The notes beneath the pieces were generated by a model. It was not told the DNA's origin. It was given only the letters and a program-made list of their open reading frames with translations, and did not search any database. From the NCBI GenBank assembly GCA_964602595.1, contig CAZRRO010000003.1, positions 372,001 to 436,000 of the forward strand: a stretch of DNA of 64,000 nucleotides. Direction: 5' to 3'. This DNA is from CAIWAH01 sp964602595 (lineage in GTDB: Bacteria > Verrucomicrobiota > Verrucomicrobiia > Limisphaerales > UBA9464). Of the stretch, positions 36,690 to 45,202 are shown in pieces (position 1 is the first letter of the stretch; the number at the start of each line of letters is the position of its first letter). The translations under genes and the position numbers were made by a program.

Positions 36690-38897
36690 TCAGCGCGACA
36701 ACGATTGGAGCAATTGTTCCGCCTCGGCCCAGCCGGGCTGAAGTTCGAGCGCCCGCCGTGCCGCCGTCCGCGCGGCTTCCCGGTCACCCAACTGCGCGTG
36801 GATCGTGGCGCGCGCATACGGAATCTGCGGGTCACGCGCATCGGCCGATTCCGCCTTCAGCAAGGCCTCGATCGCGCCGTGACTGTCGCCGCGTTCCTGC
36901 CGGACTAGGCCGAGGTTGTAGGCGGCCCGGGCGTGGCGCGGATTCAATTTCAGCGCGGCTTCCAGTTCCGGAATCACGCGGTCGGCCCGGTCGAGTTCGC
37001 CGAGGGCCAGGGCGAGCAAGAACCGGAACTCCGCCTCGGTGGGATCCAGCTTCGCGGCCATTTCCAACTCGGCGACCGCGTCCGCCAAGTCGCCGGCTTG
37101 GCTGAGCGCAACCGCCAACTCGCGGCGCAACGGCGGTGAGTTCGGGTCCCACGCCACGGCCCGCCGGAAATGGTCCAATGCCTTCGCCGCGTCGCCGCGG
37201 GCCGCGTGGAAGTGGCCGAGGCGCATTTGCCCCAGCGGTTGGTCGGCCTGCACCGCCAGCGATTGTCCCAGGTCACGGCCGGCCGGCGACTCGGGCGCCA
37301 ACGTCGCGCGCAAACCCCACGCGGCCGCGATGCGCACGCCGCGGTCCGGGTCTGCGACGAGTTGTTCCAGCGGACGCCGGGCCGGGCCGCCGGCCTCGGC
37401 CAGTGGTTCCAGCGCCCGGGCGACGTTGGCGCGGACCAAGGCATTGGTATGCGCGGCCAACTCCAGGACTGCGGTTCGCACCGGCAGGTCCTGGATCCAC
37501 GGTTCCAGCAGACGCACCGCAACGGCTTGCCAAAACGGGGCGGCATTCGTCTTCACGAGCGCCAGCAGCGGTGCCACCGCCGTCGCCTCGCCTCGCCGGG
37601 CGGCGGCGACCACGCGGGCCCGGTGCCGCGTGGGGCGGTCCAATCGGGCTCCATACCAGCGATCAGCGGCGGCCTGGGCCCACGCGGTGTCCCGGTCGGT
37701 GTGGCAGCGATTGCAGGCGTTCGGCACGCCGAGTTCCGCGGTGAGCAACGGGTCCGGGATTGTGAACCCATGGTCGTGCCGCCGGTGGCGTTGCATGAAC
37801 GTGGTTTGCGGCATGTGGCAGTTCACGCACTGCGAACCGGCGCTGTCGGCCCGGTGGAACGTGTGCGTCAGCGGGTTGATCACCGGCGCACGGTTGAGTC
37901 CGCCGGCGTGGCAGCGTTGGCAGAGCGCATTGCCGGGCAGGAGTGTCTTCGCGGAATGCGGCTGATGACAGTCGCCGCAATGCACGCCGGCGGCGTGCAT
38001 CCGGCTGCCCAGGAACGACGCGAACTCGTAGTCCTCCTCGCGCACCTGGCCGTCAGGGTAGTAGGTTTCCGACTCGTCTACCGTCGCGAGCGCGAAGTGT
38101 TCAGTAAAGGCGTCGCCGGGCCGGAAGCGGTCGGTCAGCTCGGCCCGTCGCGCGTGGCAGGTGCCGCAGGTGTCGAGCATTCGGTCGGGCGAGAGCTTGG
38201 CGAGGGTCGGATCGCGTTCCGTCGTGCCGGGATGCTGCCGCCGCCATTCGACGTGGGCCCTGGCCGGCCCGTGACAGGCTTCGCAACCGACGCCGGGTTC
38301 GGCCATCGTCGTCGCGTAGGTGTCCGTCGCCGCGTCGTAGCCTTTCCGCAGGCCGGTGTTGTGGCAGTCGGCGCACATTGAGTTCCAGTTCATGCCGCGC
38401 CCGGTCCAGTGACCCCATTCACCGCCGCGCCGATCCTCGCCGCCAAACACGTTGAACCACTCGCCGCGGTGCGGATCCCAGGCCGCCTCCAGGGCCTGCC
38501 AACGGCCGCCGCCCGTGGCCACGAGGAACTGGCGCAGGGGACTCTCGCCGAGCACCCGCGTGACCGGAACCGTCACCGGCTCGTTGGAACGGCCCCGGGT
38601 GGTGACCGTCGCATTGGTGCCCAGCAGGGCGGCCCGGGTTGTCCCGGAACCGTCCGCGAATTCCCGGGCCGGCTGGAAGGCCGCGCCGTCGTGGGCCGGA
38701 CTAAAGGCGCGTTCCGCCTGTCCGTGATGCGAATTCCGCCACAGTTCGAAGGCATCCCGATGGCATTCCGCGCAGGCGGCCGATCCGGCGTAGGCTGCGC
38801 GCGGCGCGAATTCGGCCACGGGTGGCGACGATCGTTCGCGGCAGCCGGCGAGCAGCAGGCCGAGCATGAGGCAGAACCGCACGAACCATCCCGGCAT
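36690..38897 (-). CDS. Eight-haem cytochrome c lipoprotein with HEAT-like and TPR repeats
   Basis: 735 residues. A lipoprotein signal ends in the lipobox LLLAGC. Eight CXXCH haem-binding motifs follow in the first ~400 residues: CAECH, CADCH, CEACH, CGTCH, CGDCH, CQRCH, CVNCH and CNRCH. The second half has HEAT-like segments (VRANVARALEPLAEAGG) and TPRs (YNLGLVRQERGDSHGAIEAL). It resembles a cytochrome_C554-type multihaem domain followed by repeats, known in Verrucomicrobia and Acidobacteria. A role in periplasmic electron transfer is likely; no oxidoreductase partner is nearby. ATG 38897 starts the signal peptide. Confidence 0.88.
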   Translation of the reverse strand: MPGWFVRFCLMLGLLLAGCRERSSPPVAEFAPRAAYAGSAACAECHRDAFELWRNSHHGQAERAFSPAHDGAAFQPAREFADGSGTTRAALLGTNATVTTRGRSNEPVTVPVTRVLGESPLRQFLVATGGGRWQALEAAWDPHRGEWFNVFGGEDRRGGEWGHWTGRGMNWNSMCADCHNTGLRKGYDAATDTYATTMAEPGVGCEACHGPARAHVEWRRQHPGTTERDPTLAKLSPDRMLDTCGTCHARRAELTDRFRPGDAFTEHFALATVDESETYYPDGQVREEDYEFASFLGSRMHAAGVHCGDCHQPHSAKTLLPGNALCQRCHAGGLNRAPVINPLTHTFHRADSAGSQCVNCHMPQTTFMQRHRRHDHGFTIPDPLLTAELGVPNACNRCHTDRDTAWAQAAADRWYGARLDRPTRHRARVVAAARRGEATAVAPLLALVKTNAAPFWQAVAVRLLEPWIQDLPVRTAVLELAAHTNALVRANVARALEPLAEAGGPARRPLEQLVADPDRGVRIAAAWGLRATLAPESPAGRDLGQSLAVQADQPLGQMRLGHFHAARGDAAKALDHFRRAVAWDPNSPPLRRELAVALSQAGDLADAVAELEMAAKLDPTEAEFRFLLALALGELDRADRVIPELEAALKLNPRHARAAYNLGLVRQERGDSHGAIEALLKAESADARDPQIPYARATIHAQLGDREAARTAARRALELQPGWAEAEQLLQSLSR

Positions 38898-38990
38898 GGT
38901 CCCGCCGCCACCCGGTAGGGCGTCGTGTCGGTTGGCGTGGTTCGGCCGCATTGCCCGGCCATCAGACACCGGCGGGCGGCGGAAGCGGAA

Positions 38991-39024
38991 ACAGAAAACC
39001 GCCGCGGCCTCCCAGCCACGGCGG
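38991..39024 (-). terminator. Terminator of the EF-hand gene
   Basis: A GC-rich stem (CCGCCG 38999-39004 with CGGCGG 39019-39024) is followed on the minus strand by TTTTCTGTTT. It lies just after the EF-hand stop codon and upstream of the cytochrome gene. Confidence 0.65.
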
Positions 39025-39057
39025 TCGACAACCCACGGATGAACCGAACCGAAATGC

Positions 39058-39423
39058 TTACTGGGCCTCGGCCTTGCGCTGCGGGCGCTTGCCTTCGCCG
39101 CGACCGCCTTCCGGGCCACCGGGACCGCCGGGGCCGCGTTGTCCGTCGGGCCGGCCGGGCCGGATTTCCTCGGCGGTGAGCTGGCCGTCGCCGTTCTTGT
39201 CCAGTGTGAGCAGGGCCTTGGCGGCGCCGTTGATCTCGGCGGCATCGATGACGCCGTCACCGTTGGCGTCGAGCGCGGCGATCACCGGCGAACGGCCGGG
39301 TCCGCCACCGCCGGGTCCACGGCCGGGCCGGCCTTCGCCCCGGGGCGGAGCGTCCTGGGCGATGGCGGCGAAGGTGGCCGCGCCGAGCACGAGTGCGAGG
39401 AGGGATTGGTTGATGGTCTTCAT
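39058..39423 (-). CDS. Secreted EF-hand calcium-binding protein
   Basis: 121 residues with a signal peptide (ALVLGAATFAAIAQ). Two EF-hand loops are clear, DANGDGVIDAAE and DKNGDGQLTAEE, each with the Asp/Asn/Asp/Glu ligand pattern. The rest is Gly/Pro/Arg rich. It probably binds Ca2+ outside the cytoplasm. A terminator follows at 38991-39024. Confidence 0.85.
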   Translation of the reverse strand: MKTINQSLLALVLGAATFAAIAQDAPPRGEGRPGRGPGGGGPGRSPVIAALDANGDGVIDAAEINGAAKALLTLDKNGDGQLTAEEIRPGRPDGQRGPGGPGGPEGGRGEGKRPQRKAEAQ

Positions 39424-39760
39424 GTGATTCCTTTGAACTTTGGTTTTGCTGTTCGCGGCCTCTGTCAGTGCCGCCTTACGTATCCAAGAGATGCCCGCTG
39501 GGTTAAGCCCGTATGAGTGGGCCCTGGCTAATTTGTTAAGCCGGGGTAAAAGGCCGCTTCCACCCGCAAGATCCGCGTTGGGCCGGTCAGTTCGCCCTTC
39601 CGCGGGACGGCACCCCGCGCCACGCTGGGCCGATGTCACCGCGTTCTTGGGTCTGTGCGGGGGTCTTCGTCGCCCAACTGGAAAGCCAACTACCACGACG
39701 TGCGAGGAATCCTGAAATTCGTGGAGCAATTCGAGGGTCGTGACCGACCTTGAGGCAGCC
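39424..39760. promoter_or_regulatory. 337-base divergent intergenic region
   Basis: It separates the EF-hand gene (minus) from the coupled lipoprotein genes (plus), so it should hold promoters for both. I found no convincing -35/-10 pair or operator. A short protein-like frame ends in TGA at 39751-39753 but has no start that I can support. Confidence 0.35.
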
Positions 39761-40144
39761 ATGACCTGGAATCCGAGGATGATCGTCCTGCTGGCATTCG
39801 CCGGTTGCGCCACCGCTCCTGCCCGGCAAACCGCACTGCCGGCGCCGGGCCTTCCTGCGGCGGCAGTGATGCCCCTCTCGCCCCGCGTGACGTTGGCGGG
39901 AGGCGTGACCCCGGTTGACCTGCGAATCGTGCAGCAACAGTTGGGTTTGCAGGCGCAGTGGGCGGACGGTCATTGCGGCTACGGATGCCCGATCGATCAC
40001 GTGGTAAAGTTTGTCGAGCCGGCCGGAGCCCGCTTGGTTGCCACCGTTGGGTCGTGTTGCTTCGAATTCACGCCGGACCCGGTCCTCGGTTGGAGACTCG
40101 TGAACCAAGGCGTAACCATCCTCGATTTAAGGACCCGACCATGA
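39761..40144 (+). CDS. Small lipoprotein of unknown function
   Basis: 127 residues. The N-terminus MTWNPRMIVLLAFAGCATA has a lipobox (AFAGC). Four Cys occur later (CGYGC and SCCFEF), possibly metal or disulphide. ATG 39761 has a GAGG 6 bases upstream and was preferred to the in-frame GTG at 39740. Its stop overlaps the next gene's start in ATGA, so translation is coupled. The family is not recognised. Confidence 0.65.
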   Translation: MTWNPRMIVLLAFAGCATAPARQTALPAPGLPAAAVMPLSPRVTLAGGVTPVDLRIVQQQLGLQAQWADGHCGYGCPIDHVVKFVEPAGARLVATVGSCCFEFTPDPVLGWRLVNQGVTILDLRTRP

Positions 40145-40923
40145 ACCTGATGAAATCCCTGCCCACTGTCCTAGCGATGCTGTTCTTTCTGCTCGTATCC
40201 GGCTGCCGAGAGCAACCGGCCCGGCCGCCGGCGGAAATCGTCGCCGACGCCGACGACACGAACACCGTGGACGAAATTGGCGACGCCCTCGAGGCCCAGC
40301 TCGCCGAACGGCGGCGCTCCGGTCCGAAGCCACGTCCCAAACCCAAGGCCGCCGTCGCCGCGGCGCCCGTCCGACAACCGGCGGCGGGCCAGCAATGGTG
40401 TTTCCAATGCGCGGCGAAAGGCACCGTGATCTGTCGTGCGGAAGGCTGCACGAACGGTTACCTGCCGTGTCCCGGCCCGTGCGTGCGCCCGGGCAAGGGC
40501 ACGTGGGTGCCGAATCCCAGCCGGCCCGGGGAATTGGGTTTCAAGATGTCCGTGGGCAACCGCCGCTCCGCCATCATCACCATGAATCACATCGGGGAAG
40601 TCTGGGTGGCGAAGAATGGGGAAGCCGTCTCCCTGGGGGCCTGCCCGACTTGTCAGGGACAGACCCGGGTGGCTTGCCGTCAATGTTCTGAAACCGGCCT
40701 GGTCAAATGCGATGTCTGCCAGGGCGACCCGATCATCCCGGCCGCGTGGAAGCCCACCGACAATCCTTGGTTCAACGCCCAACCCGACGTGGTCCGGCTC
40801 AAGGACGGCCGGGTTTTCCTCGGCCGGGAGGCCGGCGGCGACGGCGAGACGCTCCTGTTCAAGACACGCGACGGCGAGGTCATCAAGGTGCCGAAGGCGG
40901 AAGTGGTCACGCCGGCCCCCTGA
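40141..40923 (+). CDS. Lipoprotein with DnaJ-like cysteine-rich zinc-binding repeats
   Basis: 260 residues with a lipoprotein signal ending in LVSGC. The middle has several CXXC-type pairs arranged like the DnaJ Cys-rich domain: WCFQC and GCTNGYLPCPGPC, then CPTCQGQ, CRQCSETG and CDVCQG. A C-terminal ~45 residues (VVRLKDGRVFLGREAGGD) resembles a small beta domain seen in verrucomicrobial and planctomycete surface proteins. Zn-binding motifs on an exported lipoprotein are unusual. It is coupled to the preceding lipoprotein gene. Confidence 0.75.
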   Translation: MNLMKSLPTVLAMLFFLLVSGCREQPARPPAEIVADADDTNTVDEIGDALEAQLAERRRSGPKPRPKPKAAVAAAPVRQPAAGQQWCFQCAAKGTVICRAEGCTNGYLPCPGPCVRPGKGTWVPNPSRPGELGFKMSVGNRRSAIITMNHIGEVWVAKNGEAVSLGACPTCQGQTRVACRQCSETGLVKCDVCQGDPIIPAAWKPTDNPWFNAQPDVVRLKDGRVFLGREAGGDGETLLFKTRDGEVIKVPKAEVVTPAP

Positions 40924-40940
40924 AACCGCCGGGCCCGCCC

Positions 40941-42554
40941 TCAGCCCGCCCGGCGCACGACGGAATCCCGCTGGGCCCAGGCCGGGTCCGCCTGCGGATA
41001 GTCGAGGTTGTAGTGCAGGCCGCGGCTTTCCGGGCGTTGCAAGGCGCAGGCGACGATCAGCTCGGCGACCGTGCAGAGGTTGCGGAGTTCCAGCAGGTCG
41101 GCCGTCAGGGTGTAGCCCCAGTAGAACTCGCGGATTTCCTCCTGGAGATTGCCCAGCCGCTTTTCGGCCCGGCGCAGGCGCTTGTTCGTGCGCACGATGC
41201 CGACGTAGTCCCACATGGTGCGGCGGAGTTCGTCCCAGTTGTGGGCGACGACGACCAGTTCGTCGGGATCGGTCGCGCGGCCGGTCTGCCACGGCGTGAT
41301 TTCCGGGGCGGGTTCAACGGGCTGGTATTCCCGCGCGCGGACGGCGGCACGGTGGGCGCAGACGAGGGCCTCAAGGAGGGAATTGCTGGCGAGGCGATTG
41401 GCGCCGTGCAGGCCGGTGCAGGCGACTTCGCCGATGGCGTAAAGGCCGGCGACCTCGGTCTCGCCGTCCAGGTTGGTGACCACGCCACCGCACTGGTAAT
41501 GCGCCGCGGGCACGACCGGAATCGCCTGGCGCGTCATGTCGATGCCGAACTCCAGGCATTTGGCGTGGATGTTCGGGAAGTGGCCGCGGATGAATTCGGC
41601 GGACTGGTGCGAGATGTCGAGGAACACGCAGTCGGCGCCGGTGCGCTTCATCTCGGAGTCGATGGCGCGCGCCACGATGTCGCGCGGGGCGAGCTCGGCC
41701 CGGGCATCGTAACGCGGCATGAACCGCTGGCCGTCGGCGCCGCGTAGGAAGGCGCCCTCGCCGCGGACCGCCTCGGAGATCAGGTAGGTCTTGGCCTGCG
41801 GATGGTAGAGGCAGGTGGGGTGGAACTGGACGAACTCCATGTTGGCCACCGGCACGCCGGCCCGGTGGGCCATCGCCACGCCGTCGCCCGTCGCGATGTC
41901 GGGGTTCGTCGTGTAGAGGTAGACCTTGCCGCTGCCGCCCGTTGCCAGCACGACGACCGGCGCGGCGAAGACATCCACGTCATGCTCGACCTCGTCGAAC
42001 ACGTAGGCGCCGACCACGCGGTTCGGCCCCACGTAGCCCAGCTTGGACGTGGTGATGAGGTCCACCGCGAGATGGTTCTCGAAGACCTCGATGCGCGGGT
42101 TCGCCGCGATGGCCGCGAGCAGGGCGCGTTCGATCTCGGCGCCGGTGGCGTCCTTGGCGTGGAGGATCCGCCGCCGGGAATGGCCGCCTTCCTTGGTGAG
42201 GTCGAGTTCCCGCCGGCCGGGTGCGCTGGGTTGCTCGCGTTCGGTGAACTGGGTGCCCAGTTCGATGAGTTCGGCGATGCGGGCCGGGCCTTCCTCGACG
42301 ATGCAGCGGACCGCGGCCTCCTTGCACAGGCCGGCGCCGGCTTCCAGCGTGTCCTGGATGTGGAGGGCGAAGGAATCCTCCCGGCTCGTGACGCTGGCGA
42401 TGCCGCCCTGCGCCCAGTTGGTGTTCGAGTCGGCGCGGTTCTTCTTGGTGACGATGGCGACCCGGCCCTGCCCGGCGACCTTCAGGGCGAAGGTCAGGCC
42501 GGCAATGCCGCTGCCGAGCACAAGGAAGTCGAAGCTGCGTGTCGCGGAGGCCAT
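40941..42554 (-). CDS. nadB: L-aspartate oxidase
   Basis: 537 residues. FAD-binding GSGIAG at 14-19, then NTNWAQGGIAS, RRRILHAKDATG, QFHPTCLYHP, GAFLRGADGQRFMPRYD and GEVACTGLHGANRLASNSLLEALV are all standard for NadB. It oxidises L-aspartate to iminoaspartate with FAD, the first step of de novo quinolinate/NAD synthesis. Length is normal (E. coli 540). nadA and nadC are not in the window. ATG 42554 matches the family start. Confidence 0.95.
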   Translation of the reverse strand: MASATRSFDFLVLGSGIAGLTFALKVAGQGRVAIVTKKNRADSNTNWAQGGIASVTSREDSFALHIQDTLEAGAGLCKEAAVRCIVEEGPARIAELIELGTQFTEREQPSAPGRRELDLTKEGGHSRRRILHAKDATGAEIERALLAAIAANPRIEVFENHLAVDLITTSKLGYVGPNRVVGAYVFDEVEHDVDVFAAPVVVLATGGSGKVYLYTTNPDIATGDGVAMAHRAGVPVANMEFVQFHPTCLYHPQAKTYLISEAVRGEGAFLRGADGQRFMPRYDARAELAPRDIVARAIDSEMKRTGADCVFLDISHQSAEFIRGHFPNIHAKCLEFGIDMTRQAIPVVPAAHYQCGGVVTNLDGETEVAGLYAIGEVACTGLHGANRLASNSLLEALVCAHRAAVRAREYQPVEPAPEITPWQTGRATDPDELVVVAHNWDELRRTMWDYVGIVRTNKRLRRAEKRLGNLQEEIREFYWGYTLTADLLELRNLCTVAELIVACALQRPESRGLHYNLDYPQADPAWAQRDSVVRRAG

Positions 42555-42610
42555 GAAGTCGGGGCAGCGTAACGGGCTTGCCGGCCGACAACCAGCATCA
42601 GGACCCGGAA

Positions 42611-42638
42611 AAAGCAAAACCCCGCGCGAAGGCGGGGT
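42611..42638 (-). terminator. Strong rho-independent terminator after nuoA
   Basis: An 8-bp stem (AACCCCGC 42617-42624 with GCGGGGTT 42631-42638) with a 6-base loop is followed on the minus strand by TTTTGCTTTTT. It separates nuoA from nadB and implies nadB has its own promoter. Confidence 0.85.
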
Positions 42639-42662
42639 TGCGGGTCGAATTGGCCGGCCGGA

Positions 42663-43046
42663 CTATTTGGTCCAGTCGAAGGCGCCCTTTTTCAGCGCGT
42701 AGATGTAACCGACGAACAGCACGCCGAGGAAACTCACCATGCCGCCGAGGATGAGCGCGGCGTTCTGCTTCAGCAGGTCCTTGTAGACGACCGCCCACGG
42801 ATACATGAACACGACCTCGATATCGAAGAGGACGAAGAGCAGCGCCACGAGGTAGAACTTCACGGACAGGCGGGAATTGCCCGGACCCTCCGGCAGCATG
42901 CCGCATTCGTAGGGGATGTCCTTGGTCTTGGTGCGGCGCCCGAGCTTTCCGGCCAGCGCGGAGATGACCAGCGTGCCCCCGGCGAAGCCGACGGCGACGA
43001 GGAACAACACCAGGACCGGGAAATACTGCTGCAACTGCGATTCCAT
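42663..43046 (-). CDS. nuoA: NADH-quinone oxidoreductase subunit A, solitary
   Basis: 127 residues with three membrane helices. The signatures YECGMLP (loop 1) and LFDIEVVF with a membrane Glu identify NuoA of respiratory complex I. Normally nuoA heads a nuoA-N operon; here a strong terminator follows and the neighbours are TPR proteins and nadB, so it stands alone. It may be cotranscribed with the upstream TPR gene (54 bases apart). The start at 43046 leaves a normal length. Confidence 0.93.
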   Translation of the reverse strand: MESQLQQYFPVLVLFLVAVGFAGGTLVISALAGKLGRRTKTKDIPYECGMLPEGPGNSRLSVKFYLVALLFVLFDIEVVFMYPWAVVYKDLLKQNAALILGGMVSFLGVLFVGYIYALKKGAFDWTK

Positions 43047-43100
43047 TGCGAACGGGAGCCTAGGCACGGAGCCCGGATTGGCAAGCGGCCGGTTGGCCGG

Positions 43101-45023
43101 CTACTGGATGCCCTTCAGCTTGGCGAGCGACGCGTTCAGCTGTTCGGCCTGCAAGGGGAAGAGGAACCGTTGCTCGACCCGTTCGGCGGCGGCGATGGCC
43201 TCGGCCTTCTGCCCCTTGGTTTCGTGGAACTGGAACCGGGCGAACTCCATTACGGCCGCCACGGACGGCTCCAGCTTCGTGCCAGCCAGGGACGTGAGGA
43301 TCGGGCCGGCTTCGTCGACGCGCCCGACTTGGAGCAGGGCCAAGGCCCGGTTGACGCGCGCGGAAACCGAATTGGGCATCCGGTCGAGGACCTCGAAGGT
43401 CACCTTCACCGCTTCCGGCCCGCGGTCACCTCTCAGCAGCAGCGAGGCCGCGTAATTGTTCGCCACTACGGGATCGCTGGCTTGCAGGAGGTAGAGCCGG
43501 CGGCTGGCCTCGATCAGGGAATCCACGTCCCGCGACTCGTAGGACGCCTGCTGCATCTGCCGCCAGAATTCGGACGAGTTGCCGGCCTTGGTTTCCAGGG
43601 TGCGCAGCAGCCGGGTGGCATACTCCGGGTAACCCAGCTGGCCCATCATGACCGCAGTGCCGAACGCCAGTTGGGCGTCGTCGGGAGTCTTCTGGAGGTA
43701 GCGGTCGAATCCGTCCTCGGCCCGCGGCCGGCGGCCCAGGTGGTGTTCGCCCACCGCCTCGAAGAACCAGCTCAGGTTGCCCAGCTCCATGGTGAGCCGG
43801 TCCACCTGCCGCATCTCGACCGCCAACCCGCGCAGGTCATCCCATTCCCCGACCTGGATCATCGCCTCGGCGGTGCGGACCCACACCTGGGGCGCGGCGG
43901 AAAACTTCGGCAGCCGTTCCTTCGCGAAGTCCTGCAGGATCCGGGACTGCTTCAGCGCCGCGATGGCCGCCAGATACATTTCGGCCTCGTCCACCGAGGC
44001 GGGAATGTCGCCGAAGCCCTGGGCCAGCTCGATGGCCCGCGCCCGTTGGCCGGACAGCCGCAGCAAATTCCAGAACCGCACGTGGTGGCGGACCTTGTCG
44101 CCGCCGATCTCCCGCAGCCGGTTGAAATGCCGCTCATACGCGGTCAGGTCGATGCGCTGGTAGTCGACCCGCAGCAGCATGCGGTAGGCGAGGTCCTCCA
44201 ATCCGGCAACCTTCGTGGCCGCTTCCAACGCGTCCACGGACGCCGTGTATTCCGCCGCCGGGCCCCAGCCGGCGGTCCAGGCCGCCACATACAGGCGGGT
44301 GCGTTCATCCTGGGCGAGCTCCTTGTGCGCGGTCCATTCGCTCGCGAACCGCTGCACCAGGCCCTTCTCGAACAGGGCCGCCAACAGGATCGGGGTGGTC
44401 ACCGCGGTGCGGGGTGAATTCGTGTTGCCCAGCCGGTAGATGATCCATTCCCACTGTCCGTAGGCGGCGTTGGCGCGGGAAGCCAGTTCGAGGTCGGCCT
44501 GGTTGGTGCCCGACAAGCGGAGCAACCAGTCCGAGGTGACGCCCATCAACCGGAGCCAGGCGAGTTCCGGCTTGGGCTGGCCGGCCAGCGTGGCCAGGAG
44601 GCCGCGGTTCACTTCCAGGTCCGCCTCGTTGTTGTCCCGGGCCGCGTGCCAAGCCTGGATGGCGTCCTCGGTCTTGCCGGCCGCGGTGGCGGCCACGGCC
44701 GTCTGCTTGAGCGAGCGGGCCTTCAGCAGGTCGATGCCGTTGACCTTGATCACGGGAAAGACGCCCGGCGGCGACGTGACCCAGATCTTGGGCCACATCA
44801 CGCCCATGGTCCCGAACAGGAGAATGCCCACCACGGTGAACCAGCGGAACGCGCGGTCGTAAAACAGGATGTGCAGCAGGTAATTCCGCTTCACCGCGGC
44901 CGGCGGCACCTTGCGGCGGCGGCGTTCCCGCGAACGCCGGGGGGTGGAATCGTCGCGGCGGGGGCCGACGGCAAGGGAGTCACCGTCTTCGGGATCAGGA
45001 TTGGGGCGGTTCGCGTCGTCCAT
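43101..45023 (-). CDS. Membrane-anchored TPR-rich protein
   Basis: 640 residues. A basic, Arg-rich N-terminus (~25-45) precedes one membrane helix (~61-78, FTVVGILLFGTMGVMW). The remaining ~550 residues are helical with TPR-like units (ALALLQVGRVDEAGPIL and similar). No enzymatic motif is visible. It may scaffold a periplasmic complex. It is preceded by the coiled-coil protein gene and followed by nuoA on the same strand. Confidence 0.72.
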   Translation of the reverse strand: MDDANRPNPDPEDGDSLAVGPRRDDSTPRRSRERRRRKVPPAAVKRNYLLHILFYDRAFRWFTVVGILLFGTMGVMWPKIWVTSPPGVFPVIKVNGIDLLKARSLKQTAVAATAAGKTEDAIQAWHAARDNNEADLEVNRGLLATLAGQPKPELAWLRLMGVTSDWLLRLSGTNQADLELASRANAAYGQWEWIIYRLGNTNSPRTAVTTPILLAALFEKGLVQRFASEWTAHKELAQDERTRLYVAAWTAGWGPAAEYTASVDALEAATKVAGLEDLAYRMLLRVDYQRIDLTAYERHFNRLREIGGDKVRHHVRFWNLLRLSGQRARAIELAQGFGDIPASVDEAEMYLAAIAALKQSRILQDFAKERLPKFSAAPQVWVRTAEAMIQVGEWDDLRGLAVEMRQVDRLTMELGNLSWFFEAVGEHHLGRRPRAEDGFDRYLQKTPDDAQLAFGTAVMMGQLGYPEYATRLLRTLETKAGNSSEFWRQMQQASYESRDVDSLIEASRRLYLLQASDPVVANNYAASLLLRGDRGPEAVKVTFEVLDRMPNSVSARVNRALALLQVGRVDEAGPILTSLAGTKLEPSVAAVMEFARFQFHETKGQKAEAIAAAERVEQRFLFPLQAEQLNASLAKLKGIQ

Positions 45024-45113
45024 TCGAAGGCGGGAGGAAACCTTGCCCGCGTGGGCTTGGAAAGCCGCGAGTCAGCGGCCCGAGGGGCGGCAATCGACGA
45101 TGGCGGCGGGCCA

Positions 45114-45193
45114 GGAGCACGACTCTCCGAGTCGCGAGTCGGGTTCTTGGACAGTGTGGGCCGGCCTACGGGCGGCTCGGAGAGCCGCGCTCC
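45114..45193. repeat. Inverted, hairpin-forming REP-like pair
   Basis: Arms 45114-45135 and 45172-45193 are inverted copies matching at 19 of 22 bases. The right arm contains a CGGCTC-GGA-GAGCCG palindrome. The pair fills part of the 179-base gap between the TPR and coiled-coil genes. It is similar in design, though not in sequence, to the element at 27731-27911. Confidence 0.6.
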
Positions 45194-45202
45194 CGTTTCC
45201 GC

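Noticed and set aside
39663..39753. A short frame ending in KFVEQFEGRDRP before a TGA
   Set aside because: It looks protein-like but has no start or homologous context that I can support; could be a gene remnant.
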